From positions 62,001 through 126,000 of the forward strand of contig NZ_MOOY01000010.1 in the NCBI RefSeq assembly GCF_001931685.1: a DNA stretch of 64,000 nt, written 5' to 3'. The notes under the pieces were generated by a model that did no database searches, had not been told where the DNA came from, and worked only from the letters and a program-made list of their open reading frames with translations. Shown piece by piece: positions 51,305 to 59,775 of the stretch. Source of the DNA: Pararhizobium arenae (GTDB lineage: Bacteria > Pseudomonadota > Alphaproteobacteria > Rhizobiales > Rhizobiaceae). Every line of letters begins with the position of its first letter. Position 1 is the first letter of the stretch. Made by a program: the position numbers and the translations under genes.

Positions 51305-51462
51305 ACCCATGTCCCCAGCGAATCGTTGGGTCATTGTGGCTGCCGCTTCTTTGCGCGCAATTACCAGATTTTAGGGTTACGTGAATGACTGCCCACGCTG
51401 GGACATTAAGCCTTCAACATCGCCTTAGCTCCGTTATATAAACGCTCCTTGCAACGTCCCTG

Positions 51463-51852
51463 TTATTGAAGCCGCTCCGGGATCGGGTCAAACAGCGCCT
51501 GGGCGATTTTCCCAAGTTCCGTCGGCTTTTCGCACAGCAAGAAACCCGAAAACTGCTTCGGGATGATGGAGGGGTCATATGCCGTCGCAAAAACAAATGG
51601 GATGCTTAAGACGCCAAGCTTTTCGGCTACTGGAAACACAAGCTCGTCGCCCAGATGAATGTCGAGAATTGCTCCATCGATCATCTCGCTTTCGATCAGT
51701 TCGAGCGCATCTGCCACAGACGCTGATGGCCCTACGACACGCGCGTTCAATTGAAGAAGCTTTTTGTGAGTTTCATCCGCAAGGAAATATTCATCCTCAA
51801 CAATTAGAATCCGTTTACCTGCAAAGAGGGCTAAAAATCTCTCACTGTTCAC
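51463..51852 (-). CDS. stand-alone receiver domain protein
   Basis: A 129-residue single-domain response regulator. The acidic pocket LIVEDEYFLADE (about residues 16-27), the phospho-acceptor Asp in AILDIHLGDE and the switch Lys in CEKPTELGK are all present. It is the close, intact paralogue of the degenerate receiver at 4070-4468 and resembles the receiver at 53171. Receivers of this DxHL type commonly partner HWE kinases in rhizobia, and one lies divergently upstream (52178). The start is a GTG at 51852. A GSR-like promoter is found about 155 bases upstream. Confidence 0.85.
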   Translation of the reverse strand: MNSERFLALFAGKRILIVEDEYFLADETHKKLLQLNARVVGPSASVADALELIESEMIDGAILDIHLGDELVFPVAEKLGVLSIPFVFATAYDPSIIPKQFSGFLLCEKPTELGKIAQALFDPIPERLQ

Positions 51853-52007
51853 AATAGTGTCTCGGTGTTATCGGTCTCATACTAGGCGCGAAAATTCCGT
51901 TGGGTGAGACCGTAAACCGCTTCGTCTGAACCCCTTATGAACGTCACTTGACGTGTCAGTACTCGGCTTTCAGCTTTGAACCAACGTCCGTCTATAGATA
52001 TTTGTTA

Positions 52008-52033
52008 AACCGGCTGCGCGGTCACATGGTTCC
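52008..52033 (-). promoter_or_regulatory. possible GSR promoter of the receiver gene
   Basis: Minus-strand GGAAC (52033-52029), 17 bases, GGTT (52011-52008). The receiver gene on this strand starts at 51852, so a leader of about 150 bases is implied. The spacing is less convincing than in the 18-19 kb examples. Confidence 0.4.
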
Positions 52034-52177
52034 GGCGATCGGATCCGCAAGCGGGTTCCAGGATGGACTGCCTAATACTGAGCGGGCTTTGTCGAACGCC
52101 AGCAACTTGCCGGTTAAAAGAGACCGCCTAAATATGCTCATCTAGATATTCGCCGCGAAACATGAAAAGAGGACGGG

Positions 52178-53164
52178 ATGCCGACGATGTTGCTGGAGGA
52201 TTTGTATCGTCTCATGAAAACGGGGCACGTCCAGGCCCAAGGGATCGTCGACACTATGACCCAGCCTGTCGTCGTTCTGGATCAGCGGCTCTGCATCGCC
52301 AACGCAAATAACGCGTTCGTTAAAGCATTCGATGTCAGCCGCGAAGATATCCTTTCCGAAGAATTCTTCCGCCTCGGGAATGGCCAGTGGGACATTCCGG
52401 AACTTCGGCAGCTTATTTCTGCGGTTATACCGCGGGCGGCCGCCGTTATCGGCTTTGAGGTCCGCCATGAGTTTCCATCGATCGGCCAACGCACATTTCT
52501 TGTTGACGCGCGACGTCTCGTTCATCCCGACGACAACAGTCCAAATATCTTGGTCATCTTCGATGACGTTACGGAGCGTCAACGACACGAAGTTGAAATG
52601 GACTTCATCGTCGCAGAGATGCGCCATCGGATAAAAAATCTGTCCGCTGTCATCCGATCAGTCGTTGCAAATGCGAAAGCCGACAATCCGGCCGTCGTGC
52701 ATTTCAAGGAGGCGCTGCTCGGGCGGTTGGACATTACCTTCAAAGCGCAAGAGATTGCTGCCCGCGGAGGGGCCGTTTTGTTCGAAGATCTGTTGAAAGA
52801 CGCGGTTAGTGCTACGGCATTTGAGCGACTTGACTGGTCAGGACCTGCCATCGAAGTCGACAGCCCAAAGGCTCTTTCAGTCAGCATGATCTTGCATGAA
52901 CTGGGAACGAACGCGATGAAACATGGCGCAGCTGCGGCGCCCGAAGGGAGAATTCGCGTTCAATGGGATATTGAAGAAAAGCAGGAGGACCGAATGCGGC
53001 TAATTCTCCAGTGGCGCGAAGAAGGCGGCCCAACAGTCTCGAGACCTGCGAACAAGGGTTATGGCACTGAGCTAATCGAAGGCCTTACCGCCCATATGGG
53101 CGGCAACGTGGAACTTAGTTATCCCACCAATGGTTTGACAGCGAGACTTATAATTCCGCTGTGA
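52178..53164 (+). CDS. PAS-HWE sensor histidine kinase (soluble)
   Basis: A 328-residue cytosolic kinase. A PAS domain (about residues 15-135) is followed by an HWE-type kinase core: the phosphorylated His is in EMRHRIKNLSAV (about 149-160), the N box is HELGTNAMKHG (about 242-252), and LQWREEGGP carries the W-x-E motif. No transmembrane segment is present, so the signal is probably internal (redox, light or ligand through PAS). The gene is followed after six bases by a receiver gene, its likely partner. The ATG at 52178 has GAGGACGGG upstream. Confidence 0.88.
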   Translation: MPTMLLEDLYRLMKTGHVQAQGIVDTMTQPVVVLDQRLCIANANNAFVKAFDVSREDILSEEFFRLGNGQWDIPELRQLISAVIPRAAAVIGFEVRHEFPSIGQRTFLVDARRLVHPDDNSPNILVIFDDVTERQRHEVEMDFIVAEMRHRIKNLSAVIRSVVANAKADNPAVVHFKEALLGRLDITFKAQEIAARGGAVLFEDLLKDAVSATAFERLDWSGPAIEVDSPKALSVSMILHELGTNAMKHGAAAAPEGRIRVQWDIEEKQEDRMRLILQWREEGGPTVSRPANKGYGTELIEGLTAHMGGNVELSYPTNGLTARLIIPL

Positions 53165-53170
53165 GGTCGT

Positions 53171-53554
53171 GTGACGAGGACTTTTAACAATCAAGAAAGA
53201 GGACAAACGACTGTCCTAATTGTCGAGGACGAGTTCTTTATTGGCGATGATCTGCGGCGAAGTCTTGCAGACGAAGGATTTCGCGTGATTGGACCGGCGG
53301 CTTCCAACGAAGCGGCATTAGCGCTTCTCGAGCAAGAGCTTCCCGATATCGCTCTTCTTGATGTCCATCTCGGTAAGGAGAAGGTAACGCTAACGGCTAC
53401 AACGCTTCAGCGCCTAAATGTGCCGTTCGTACTGACGACTGCCAGTCCAGCCCATGAGCTGGCGTTCGACCGTGTTCTTGCAGATGCCGTGAACCTAGGG
53501 AAGCCCACCGATCTGAAACGGCTCAGCAAAATGATCCGCGAAATCCTCATGTGA
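53171..53554 (+). CDS. stand-alone receiver, partner of HWE kinase
   Basis: A 127-residue single-domain receiver. The acidic pocket LIVEDEFFIGDD (about residues 16-27), the Asp in LLDVHLGKE and the Lys in LGKPTDLKR are intact. It begins with a GTG six bases after the HWE kinase gene stop, so the two are probably co-translated as a kinase-receiver pair. It resembles the receivers at 51463 and 4070. No output domain is present, so signalling probably proceeds by protein binding. Confidence 0.85.
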   Translation: MTRTFNNQERGQTTVLIVEDEFFIGDDLRRSLADEGFRVIGPAASNEAALALLEQELPDIALLDVHLGKEKVTLTATTLQRLNVPFVLTTASPAHELAFDRVLADAVNLGKPTDLKRLSKMIREILM

Positions 53555-53808
53555 AAGCATCTGCTGAATCGGTACGCTTATAAGCTTTCAGTGGCGTCAG
53601 TGCGCTCAATTCCATCATGACCAAAAGATTAGCCGAAACCATCAGAAACATCGACTTCGCCGAAGCCGAGAGCGACATGTAGCGTGCGCGGTCATGAGCA
53701 CAAATTGAATGTAATTGCTTCCGGTGAAGCCGATGAGTGTCACCCCCCGTTTTGGCTTGAGCTGTTCATCACCGGCGACCGCTAGCCCGCCTGATAGCGC
53801 AATGAAGC
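53555..53808. other. intergenic stretch with a 21-codon frame
   Basis: A short plus-strand frame at 53617-53682 encodes MTKRLAETIRNIDFAEAESD plus one residue before its stop. It lacks a strong ribosome site and may be a fragment. Nothing else was recognised before the terminator at 53809. Confidence 0.3.
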
Positions 53809-53838
53809 AACCGGAGCTATCGTGAAACAGCTCCGGTT
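53809..53838 (-). terminator. terminator of the glycine-zipper stress gene
   Basis: A perfect 10-base inverted repeat (53809-53818 with 53829-53838) lies 20 bases after the stop of the 202-residue gene on the minus strand. It is followed by TGCTTCATT, so the T-run is weak but the position is right. Confidence 0.6.
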
Positions 53839-53857
53839 CGTGAATTTACTTTAGAGC

Positions 53858-54466
53858 TTAAAGAGTTCTATGAGGGTAACGCGCGCGTTCCGTTTCAACT
53901 TCCTGAGCCGTGTAGGGATCCGCAGCGCTGTCAAAACTGGTCCAGCCTTGCCCCTCGTAGGCGGTACGTCGGGCCGGAAGATCCACCCAGTTCGAGCGCT
54001 GAAGAATAGCTTCGGCCTCTGCTGCGCGGAACTCGTCAACTTTTGCCGTCACCAGCGTTCCGCCTCGGCGAACCCCTTCGGCATAGACATGCGCATCCCG
54101 TTCATCCACGCCTGAGTCAGTCAGGGCGCCGACAAGACCGCCCGCCGCGCCACCCACGACCGCACCTGCTACAGCGCCTGCCGCCGTTGCAGCGAGCCAA
54201 CCCGCCGCGACAACCGGCCCCACACCGGGAATGGCCATAATTCCGAGGCCTGTTAACAGACCACCTGCGCCGCCCACGACCGCACCAATGCCGGCACCCG
54301 CGCCTGCATCCTCGGCAACGTCGTTTTCACCCTCATTGTAGCGACCATCTGTATTGTTTGACACAATGCTGATGTCACTGTCGGAAATGCCGGAAGCTTT
54401 AAGCTGGTCGACGGCGGCGGAAGCGTCAGAATAATGATCAAAAAGACCGGTAACGGTGCGTGTCAT
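53858..54466 (-). CDS. general stress protein with glycine-zipper core
   Basis: A 202-residue protein. It begins like the general-stress-protein 17M/YflT family (TRTVTGLFDHYSDASAAVDQLKASGISDSDISIV). A hydrophobic Gly/Ala-rich glycine-zipper region (about residues 50-115, GIGAVVGGAGGLL and AGAVVGGAAGGLVG) follows, then a soluble acidic end (VDEFRAAEAEAIL onward). It may associate with or span the membrane. The ATG at 54466 has GAGGAGAAAA upstream. It lies 35 bases after the PepSY protein gene on the same strand and probably shares its consensus GSR promoter. Family members are stress-induced; their biochemical role is unknown. Confidence 0.75.
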   Translation of the reverse strand: MTRTVTGLFDHYSDASAAVDQLKASGISDSDISIVSNNTDGRYNEGENDVAEDAGAGAGIGAVVGGAGGLLTGLGIMAIPGVGPVVAAGWLAATAAGAVAGAVVGGAAGGLVGALTDSGVDERDAHVYAEGVRRGGTLVTAKVDEFRAAEAEAILQRSNWVDLPARRTAYEGQGWTSFDSAADPYTAQEVETERARYPHRTL

Positions 54467-54501
54467 GGTGTTTTCTCCTCGTTCTATTTATTGGATCGCC
54501 T

Positions 54502-54819
54502 TTAGTTGGCGATGATGTTGCCTTGATAATCCATTGAGACAGCGACGGTTTTTCCGTCTTTGTTTGCACCAGCACGCCAAACACCTTTGTCATCAAGTTT
54601 AAGGTCGGTCACTTCCGTGTAACCCGCTTCGGCGATGCGCTCGCGAGCCTGCTCTTCGGTGAAACTGTTAGCGCCTTCAACCGGAGCTGTAGCGCTTGTG
54701 TTCTCCGGTGTTGCAACGGCTGGCGTGTCTCCGTCCGGATTTGCGGCAGGTGCCGTCTGGGCAAAAGCGGAAGAAGCCGAAAGGGCAGCGACTGCTGTCG
54801 CAATGATTAGCGTTTTCAT
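54502..54819 (-). CDS. secreted PepSY-domain protein
   Basis: A 105-residue protein with a Sec signal peptide (residues 1-20, ending SSAFAQ), a Pro/Thr/Ala-rich linker (about 21-48) and a PepSY-like domain (about 50-105: FTEEQARERIAEAGYTEV, LDDKGVWRAGANKDGK and VAVSMDYQGNII). PepSY domains are periplasmic modules, often inhibitory or sensory. The ATG at 54819 has AAGGAGTT upstream. A perfect consensus GSR promoter lies 33-57 bases before it. It is the first gene of a two-gene stress unit with the glycine-zipper protein. Confidence 0.82.
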   Translation of the reverse strand: MKTLIIATAVAALSASSAFAQTAPAANPDGDTPAVATPENTSATAPVEGANSFTEEQARERIAEAGYTEVTDLKLDDKGVWRAGANKDGKTVAVSMDYQGNIIAN

Positions 54820-54851
54820 TGTGGAACTCCTTATGTAGTGGACACACGATG

Positions 54852-54876
54852 AACGCGAGCATCCCGCAAAGGTTCC
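54852..54876 (-). promoter_or_regulatory. consensus GSR (sigma-EcfG) promoter
   Basis: Minus-strand GGAAC (54876-54872), 16 bases, CGTT (54855-54852), a perfect match, 33 bases before the PepSY protein start. Confidence 0.75.
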
Positions 54877-55112
54877 AGGTTGTGAGGATTAGGAGAATAA
54901 AAAAACAAATGAAGTAATACGGTTGTCCAATATTGTGAAAGTAATTTATTAGAAGTACATGCTTGTACGGGCTGTGCTCTTCCAACGGCTGAAATTCAGA
55001 CCTGGAGATTTTTACGTCCTTACAGGGAAAGCCTGTATTCTAGCAGGCTCTTAATCTCGCTGATTGCACGTTTACAGTGTCGCCAACAACCCGCGGTCTG
55101 GCGTTGGAATAG

Positions 55113-55220
55113 GAAAGCGTCGATGTCGGCAAGTCGCTATCCGCGGACAAACGTCACAAGGCCACGAAGGACGCCAAGCCCGGTGAAGGCGATCGGGGTG
55201 ATCACCACGCCAACCACTGA
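55113..55220 (+). pseudogene. truncated copy of the small exonuclease-linked protein
   Basis: The frame encodes ESVDVGKSLSADKRHKATKD and on to GEGDRGDHHANH, aligning with residues from about 28 of the 58-residue protein at 38358. A stop codon (TAG) lies directly before the homology begins and there is no start codon, so the 5' half is missing. As in the first copy, an exonuclease III-like gene follows within a few bases. Confidence 0.7.
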
Positions 55221-55226
55221 CCGTCA

Positions 55227-55997
55227 TTGAAGCTCGCGACCTACAACATCAATGGCATCAACGGGCGGCTCGACGTCCTCTTGCAATGGCTGGAGGACGC
55301 CGCCCCCGATGTCGTTTGCCTGCAGGAACTGCAAGCGCCGAACGAGAAGTTTCCACGTCGAGTGCTCGAAAAGGCGGGGTACGGGGCAATCTGGCGTGGG
55401 CAGAAAAGCTGGAACGGCGTGGCGATCCTCGCACGAGATGCAGATCCGATCGAAACGCGCCGCGTCTTGCCTGGCGACTTAGATGATGATCAAGGTCGTT
55501 ATATCGAAGCGGCAGTCGATGGCATCATCGTCGGATGCCTCTATCTTCCAAACGGCAACCCGGCGCCCGGACAAAAGTTCGACTACAAGCTTCGCTGGTT
55601 CAAGCGCCTCCAGAAATACGGGCAGGAATTGCTTGATCTCGAGGTGCCCGTCGCGCTGATCGGCGATTTCAATGTCATGCCGGCTGATCTCGACGTCTAT
55701 AAGCCTGAACGCTGGCGCGATGACGCGCTATTCCGCCCGGAGGTCCGCCGCGCCTACGCTACAATGCTGAAACAGGGCTGGACCGACGCCATCCGCACGC
55801 TCTACCCCGACGAACCGATCTACACCTTCTGGAAATACTGGCGGAACTCGTTCGAGCGGGATGCCGGCCTGCGCATCGACCATTTTCTTCTCAGCCCATC
55901 GCTGGCGACCGACTTGAAATCGGCGGGTGTCGATCGGTGGGTGCGGGCCTTGCCGCAGACGAGCGATCATGCGCCCGCCTGGATCGAAGTGGATTGA
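55227..55997 (+). CDS. xth: exodeoxyribonuclease III family enzyme, second copy
   Basis: A 256-residue paralogue of the exonuclease at 38538. Family motifs are intact: ATYNINGIN (about residues 4-12), LQELQAPN with the metal Glu, YLPNGNP, IGDFNVMP (about 149-156) and QTSDHAPAW. It starts at a TTG (55227), six bases after the truncated small gene, without a strong site of its own, so translation may depend on upstream readthrough. The 123-residue gene follows three bases later. It probably acts in abasic-site or 3'-end repair. Confidence 0.85.
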   Translation: MKLATYNINGINGRLDVLLQWLEDAAPDVVCLQELQAPNEKFPRRVLEKAGYGAIWRGQKSWNGVAILARDADPIETRRVLPGDLDDDQGRYIEAAVDGIIVGCLYLPNGNPAPGQKFDYKLRWFKRLQKYGQELLDLEVPVALIGDFNVMPADLDVYKPERWRDDALFRPEVRRAYATMLKQGWTDAIRTLYPDEPIYTFWKYWRNSFERDAGLRIDHFLLSPSLATDLKSAGVDRWVRALPQTSDHAPAWIEVD

Positions 55998-56000
55998 CTG

Positions 56001-56372
56001 ATGAGCGCGAGGTCATCAGGTGGAAGGGCTGGCATATCCCGCTCGGGAACGGAATACCCCGACACACCCGACGGACGTTACTTTGTCGTTCGAGGCCGGC
56101 TTTGGCGGAAAAGCAATCCGGAGCTGTCACCATCGCTCCGCGACGAGTTGGTGAACGAGCTCATGTCAGCGCGCCGCGACGTTCGGAAATTCAAGAGAGA
56201 CCCGCAAAGCCTGTCCGAAGCGCGTGAGCGGGTTGATGCCGCCAAAGTCGCGCTCGGCGAGCGTGGGCCGGTCTGGTGGACTGACGGGGCGCCAGATTTC
56301 AACCGGCATCTGGCGGCAAATACCCCCTATGCCGATTGGTACGCCCACCATACACGTTGGAACAAAAACTGA
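56001..56372 (+). CDS. hypothetical protein, 123 aa, repair-linked
   Basis: A 123-residue soluble, basic protein. A compact N-terminal part with TPDGRYFVVRGRLWRKSNP (about residues 21-39) is followed by a charged helix (LRDELVNELMSARRDVRKF) and an aromatic C-terminus (WWTDGAPDFNRH, YADWYAHHTRW). Proteins of this appearance occur in rhizobia near DNA-repair and nuclease genes; no named domain is assigned. The ATG at 56001 lies three bases after the exonuclease stop, so it is probably co-translated. Confidence 0.65.
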   Translation: MSARSSGGRAGISRSGTEYPDTPDGRYFVVRGRLWRKSNPELSPSLRDELVNELMSARRDVRKFKRDPQSLSEARERVDAAKVALGERGPVWWTDGAPDFNRHLAANTPYADWYAHHTRWNKN

Positions 56373-56487
56373 GGTATAGGTCCTTGTGTATATTTTAAAG
56401 ATATGCGGGCCAATAAGTGGACGGTTTGGCCGACAGTCCATATCCGTTCAAGGCGAGGCCAACAAAGGCACGCCGGTCTTTGTGGAA

Positions 56488-57441
56488 TCACGCTGCAATA
56501 TCCGCACCGTTGCTCCCGTTCGTCCCCAGTATCGCCTCACGGATTTGCTGCCGCAGCCATGCGCAGCCGAGGTCACTGTCCGTGTGGAGCGGCCAAACCA
56601 TTGCCACGGGTGGAAAAGAAAGTGCCAATGGCACTGGGCTGACCTCAAGTCCTAACAGCGGCCCATAACGAAGCGCGATGCGCGACGATACGGTGGCAAT
56701 CACTGCAGATGAACGCGCGGTGGCCAATATCGACATGAAATCGGGAGCTGCCGCCACGACTTTCAGTTCTGCACCTGCATGCTCTAGCGCATCCTTGACG
56801 CAGCCATGCAGACTGTCAGTCTGTGAAATCACCGCGTGTTGAGCGGCCATATAAGCATCAAGATTCACCGGATTGGAAAGATTCAGCAATTGGGGATTGA
56901 AACAGCACAATACGCTGGACTGATACAGCGGCTCGCAAAGGTGTCGTGAATCCGGCAGATAACTGCACCCCACGGAAAGATCGATGACGCCCGCATCCAG
57001 CATCGCATCGACCTCCCGCGCATCACCACCGCGGGCGAGAATACGGATGCCCGGCGCGATATCCCGCAACCGCGCCGTCAGATCGGGTAGCAATAGCAGT
57101 TCCACCTCGCTGGAAAGCCCCAGCCGGAATGTGCGTTGCTCGGTGGCTGGATCGAATGCATCCTCCATCAACACGGCCGCCTGCGCCTGCCGCAGAGCCT
57201 GCCGTACCGGGCCGGACAAATTAAGCGCCCGTGCGGTTGGCTTCATCACCTGACCGACACGGATGAAAAGCTCATCCTGAAACAGTGTGCGCAGGGTCGA
57301 TAAATTGTGGCTCATCGCAGGCTGCCGAATTTTCAGCCGCTGTGCCGCACGGGTGACGCTCATCTCTTCCATCATCGCGTCAAAGGCTACGAGCAGATTT
57401 AGGTCAAAGGAGCGGAGATTGAAATGATCGATGACTTGCAT
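56488..57441 (-). CDS. LysR-type regulator (NodD-like subgroup)
   Basis: A 317-residue LysR regulator. The N-terminal winged HTH (about residues 5-65) has FDLNLLVAFDAMMEEMSVTRAAQRL and QPAMSHNLSTLR, as in the NodD/NahR-like subgroup. The effector-binding domain (about 90-300) follows. The ATG at 57441 begins the usual LysR N-terminus; the open frame to 57519 is rejected. It is divergent from the MBL hydrolase gene at 57535, which it probably controls. The effector is unknown. Confidence 0.85.
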   Translation of the reverse strand: MQVIDHFNLRSFDLNLLVAFDAMMEEMSVTRAAQRLKIRQPAMSHNLSTLRTLFQDELFIRVGQVMKPTARALNLSGPVRQALRQAQAAVLMEDAFDPATEQRTFRLGLSSEVELLLLPDLTARLRDIAPGIRILARGGDAREVDAMLDAGVIDLSVGCSYLPDSRHLCEPLYQSSVLCCFNPQLLNLSNPVNLDAYMAAQHAVISQTDSLHGCVKDALEHAGAELKVVAAAPDFMSILATARSSAVIATVSSRIALRYGPLLGLEVSPVPLALSFPPVAMVWPLHTDSDLGCAWLRQQIREAILGTNGSNGADIAA

Positions 57442-57534
57442 GAACGGTATCGATTTGATTGCTGACCGAGACAGTCTTAGCTGATGGGCATGGTCTTGCA
57501 AGTCATACCGCACAATCACGTAAGGAGAAAACCC

Positions 57535-58494
57535 ATGCCATCCCGTCGTTCCATTCTCAAAAGCGCTCTTACCGGCCTCGTAACAGCACCCTTCGTCGCA
57601 CCATCAATGGTCTTCGCCAAGGCACCTTTTGCCCCTACTCAGTCACCGGGTTTCTACAGGCTGAAGATCGGCTCCGTAGAGGTCACGGCACTGTCGGACG
57701 GCACCATCGCCCTGCCGCTCGCCAAGCTCTACACAAACACGAGCGAACACCGCGCGCAGGAGGCTTTGAATGATGCCTTTCTGCCCGAACTGGTGCCAAC
57801 TTCCGTCAACGCGTTCCTGGTCAACAACGGCGAAAGATTGGTGCTGATTGACGCAGGCACGGGTACTTATCTTGGCCCCTCACTTGGCAAGCTCACTTCG
57901 AACATTGAGGCATCCGGTTACAAACTGGATGACATCGATGACGTTGTTCTCACCCATATTCATACCGATCATTCCGGCGGGCTGATGAGCAACTCCAAGC
58001 GCACCTTTCCCAACGCCACATTACGGGTCAACGAAGGCGAGGCTAAATTCTGGCTGAGTACGGCGAACGCCAAGGCGGCGACCGGCATCGTCAAGCAGCA
58101 TTTCGCCGAGGCGGATCAGTGCGTGAGGCCATACGTGGAAGCCGGAAAATTCGAAACCTTCGCGGATAACGCAGCGCCTGTTCCCGGTCTTGGTTCCATT
58201 CTTTATGCGGGACATACGCCGGGCCACAGTGCCATTACACTGGAGAGCGAAGGCCAGAAGATCGTATTCTGGGGTGACATCACCCATGGCGATATCCTGC
58301 AGTTCGATAAACCCGGCGTCGCGATCGAATTCGATATCGACCAGAAAGCCGCTGTACTTGCACGGGACGCTGCGTTCAAGCAGGCGGTAGAGGGCAAATA
58401 TCTGGTGGCCGGCGCGCATATCGCCTTTCCGGGCATCGGCCATGTCCGCAAGGACAGCACGAATTACGATTGGCTGCCTATCAACTACGTTTAG
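57535..58494 (+). CDS. Tat-exported MBL-fold hydrolase
   Basis: A 319-residue metallo-beta-lactamase-fold protein with a twin-arginine signal (SRRSILKSALTG, residues 3-14; cleavage probably near AKA at about 30). The metal motif THIHTDHSGG is at about residues 140-149, a further His in YAGHTPGHSAI, the Asp in WGDITHG and a late His in GAHIAFPG. It is a periplasmic hydrolase of unknown substrate; the class includes lactonase- and sulfatase-like enzymes. The ATG at 57535 has AAGGAGAAA upstream. Divergent from the LysR gene. Confidence 0.85.
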   Translation: MPSRRSILKSALTGLVTAPFVAPSMVFAKAPFAPTQSPGFYRLKIGSVEVTALSDGTIALPLAKLYTNTSEHRAQEALNDAFLPELVPTSVNAFLVNNGERLVLIDAGTGTYLGPSLGKLTSNIEASGYKLDDIDDVVLTHIHTDHSGGLMSNSKRTFPNATLRVNEGEAKFWLSTANAKAATGIVKQHFAEADQCVRPYVEAGKFETFADNAAPVPGLGSILYAGHTPGHSAITLESEGQKIVFWGDITHGDILQFDKPGVAIEFDIDQKAAVLARDAAFKQAVEGKYLVAGAHIAFPGIGHVRKDSTNYDWLPINYV

Positions 58495-58526
58495 CACCGG
58501 CTTTCATCCGCGCAACAGGCGAATAC

Positions 58527-58553
58527 GAGAAGAGGCTCCCACAGCCTCTTCTT
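58527..58553 (+). terminator. terminator of the Tat-MBL gene
   Basis: An inverted repeat of about ten bases (AAGAGGCT/AGCCTCTT core, 58530-58537 with 58543-58550) lies 35 bases after the stop and is followed by a short pyrimidine run. Confidence 0.55.
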
Positions 58554-58733
58554 CCAAAATGACGCACGTCGATCTCGCTGCGGGTTTAACCGCTCCGACT
58601 TTCAGGAGCTACGTGTCCATCCTCACCAATCTGCGCCGCCTTGGCCCAGTTCGGGCGGCCTTATCCGCGAGAAGCTGGCACTAACCGGGTCCAACCTCAC
58701 GCGCAAAACCGAAGGTGCCCTGACGACTGATAG

Positions 58734-59633
58734 CTAGGATGCCGTCGGTTTGTATGCACGAACGTGGTCAATGAGCGCGCGCAGCTTGGGCGCCATATTG
58801 CGGCGGTTGGGAAAGTAAAGGAAAAACCCTGGAAAAGGGGGCAAATATTCCTCTAGCGCTGTGATCAGCTCGCCTCGTTCGATGTAGGAACGAAACGTCT
58901 CTTCCAGCGCAAAAGTAATGCCACCGCCAGCGAGCGCGGTCCGGATCATCAGGTACAGATCGTTGGTGGTGATTTGCGGCTCAACGGCGACGTCGAGAGG
59001 TATGCCATCCTCCTCAAACTCCCACCGGTACGGCGCAGCACTCGGGGACGGTCGCCAACCGATACAGCGATGAAGTACGAGGTCCCGAGGATGGCGGGGC
59101 ATTCCGTGGACCTCGAAGTATCGCGGCGTTGCGACGACCACTTCTTTTTCTTCTTTGGTCAGTGGGACCGCGACCATGTCCTGCTCGATCACCTCACCCA
59201 GCCGAACCCCCGCATCGAAGCCCGCCGCCACGATGTCGAAGACGTCGTCCGTCACAGTGACGTCGATCGTGATGCCGGGATGGGCCTCAGCGAAGGACGC
59301 GATCAGTGGGCCGGACAGGAAGTGTTCCGCAATCGATGTGACCGCGATCCGCAGCAGGCCACTTGGTCTGGCATCACCCGCTACGTTCTCGAACGCCGAT
59401 CTGACCTCGGCCATCGGTTGTGACAAGGTTTCGCGAAAGCGGTTGCCGGCTTCGGTGAGCCGCACGCTACGGGTCGTGCGGCTGACAAGCGCGATGCCGC
59501 AAATATCCTCGAGCCGGCGGATGCCCTGGCTTACGGCCGAACGTGTAACCCCCAATCGGTCAGCCGCGGCCCTGAAGTTGCCCTCTTCGGCGACGGCTAG
59601 AAACACCGGCACAAGGTTAAGGTCGATTGTCAT
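58734..59633 (-). CDS. LysR-type regulator
   Basis: A 299-residue LysR regulator with a standard N-terminal HTH (about residues 3-62: VPVFLAVAEEGNFRAAADRLG and SAVSQGIRRLE) and an effector-binding domain (about 88-295). It begins MTIDLNLVPVF, as in the subgroup that often controls adjacent oxidoreductase or stress genes. It is divergent from the secreted-protein/Atu4866 gene pair, which it probably regulates. The ATG at 59633 is the family-normal start. Confidence 0.88.
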   Translation of the reverse strand: MTIDLNLVPVFLAVAEEGNFRAAADRLGVTRSAVSQGIRRLEDICGIALVSRTTRSVRLTEAGNRFRETLSQPMAEVRSAFENVAGDARPSGLLRIAVTSIAEHFLSGPLIASFAEAHPGITIDVTVTDDVFDIVAAGFDAGVRLGEVIEQDMVAVPLTKEEKEVVVATPRYFEVHGMPRHPRDLVLHRCIGWRPSPSAAPYRWEFEEDGIPLDVAVEPQITTNDLYLMIRTALAGGGITFALEETFRSYIERGELITALEEYLPPFPGFFLYFPNRRNMAPKLRALIDHVRAYKPTAS

Positions 59634-59775
59634 TGTCGTATCCAGCTAACCAATCTCGTTAGCGAAAGGGGAATACAAGCGACAATCGGATTTGTCTACC
59701 TTCTACCCGTGGCCGACAGTCGCATCCCGCACAGCACGGCAGGCAATAACAACGCTCACCGAAGGAGATATTCCA

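Noticed and set aside
57535-58494. AttM/AiiA-type quorum-quenching lactonase
   Set aside because: The MBL fold is shared by many enzymes; the Tat signal and lack of att or quorum genes nearby do not support a lactonase call.
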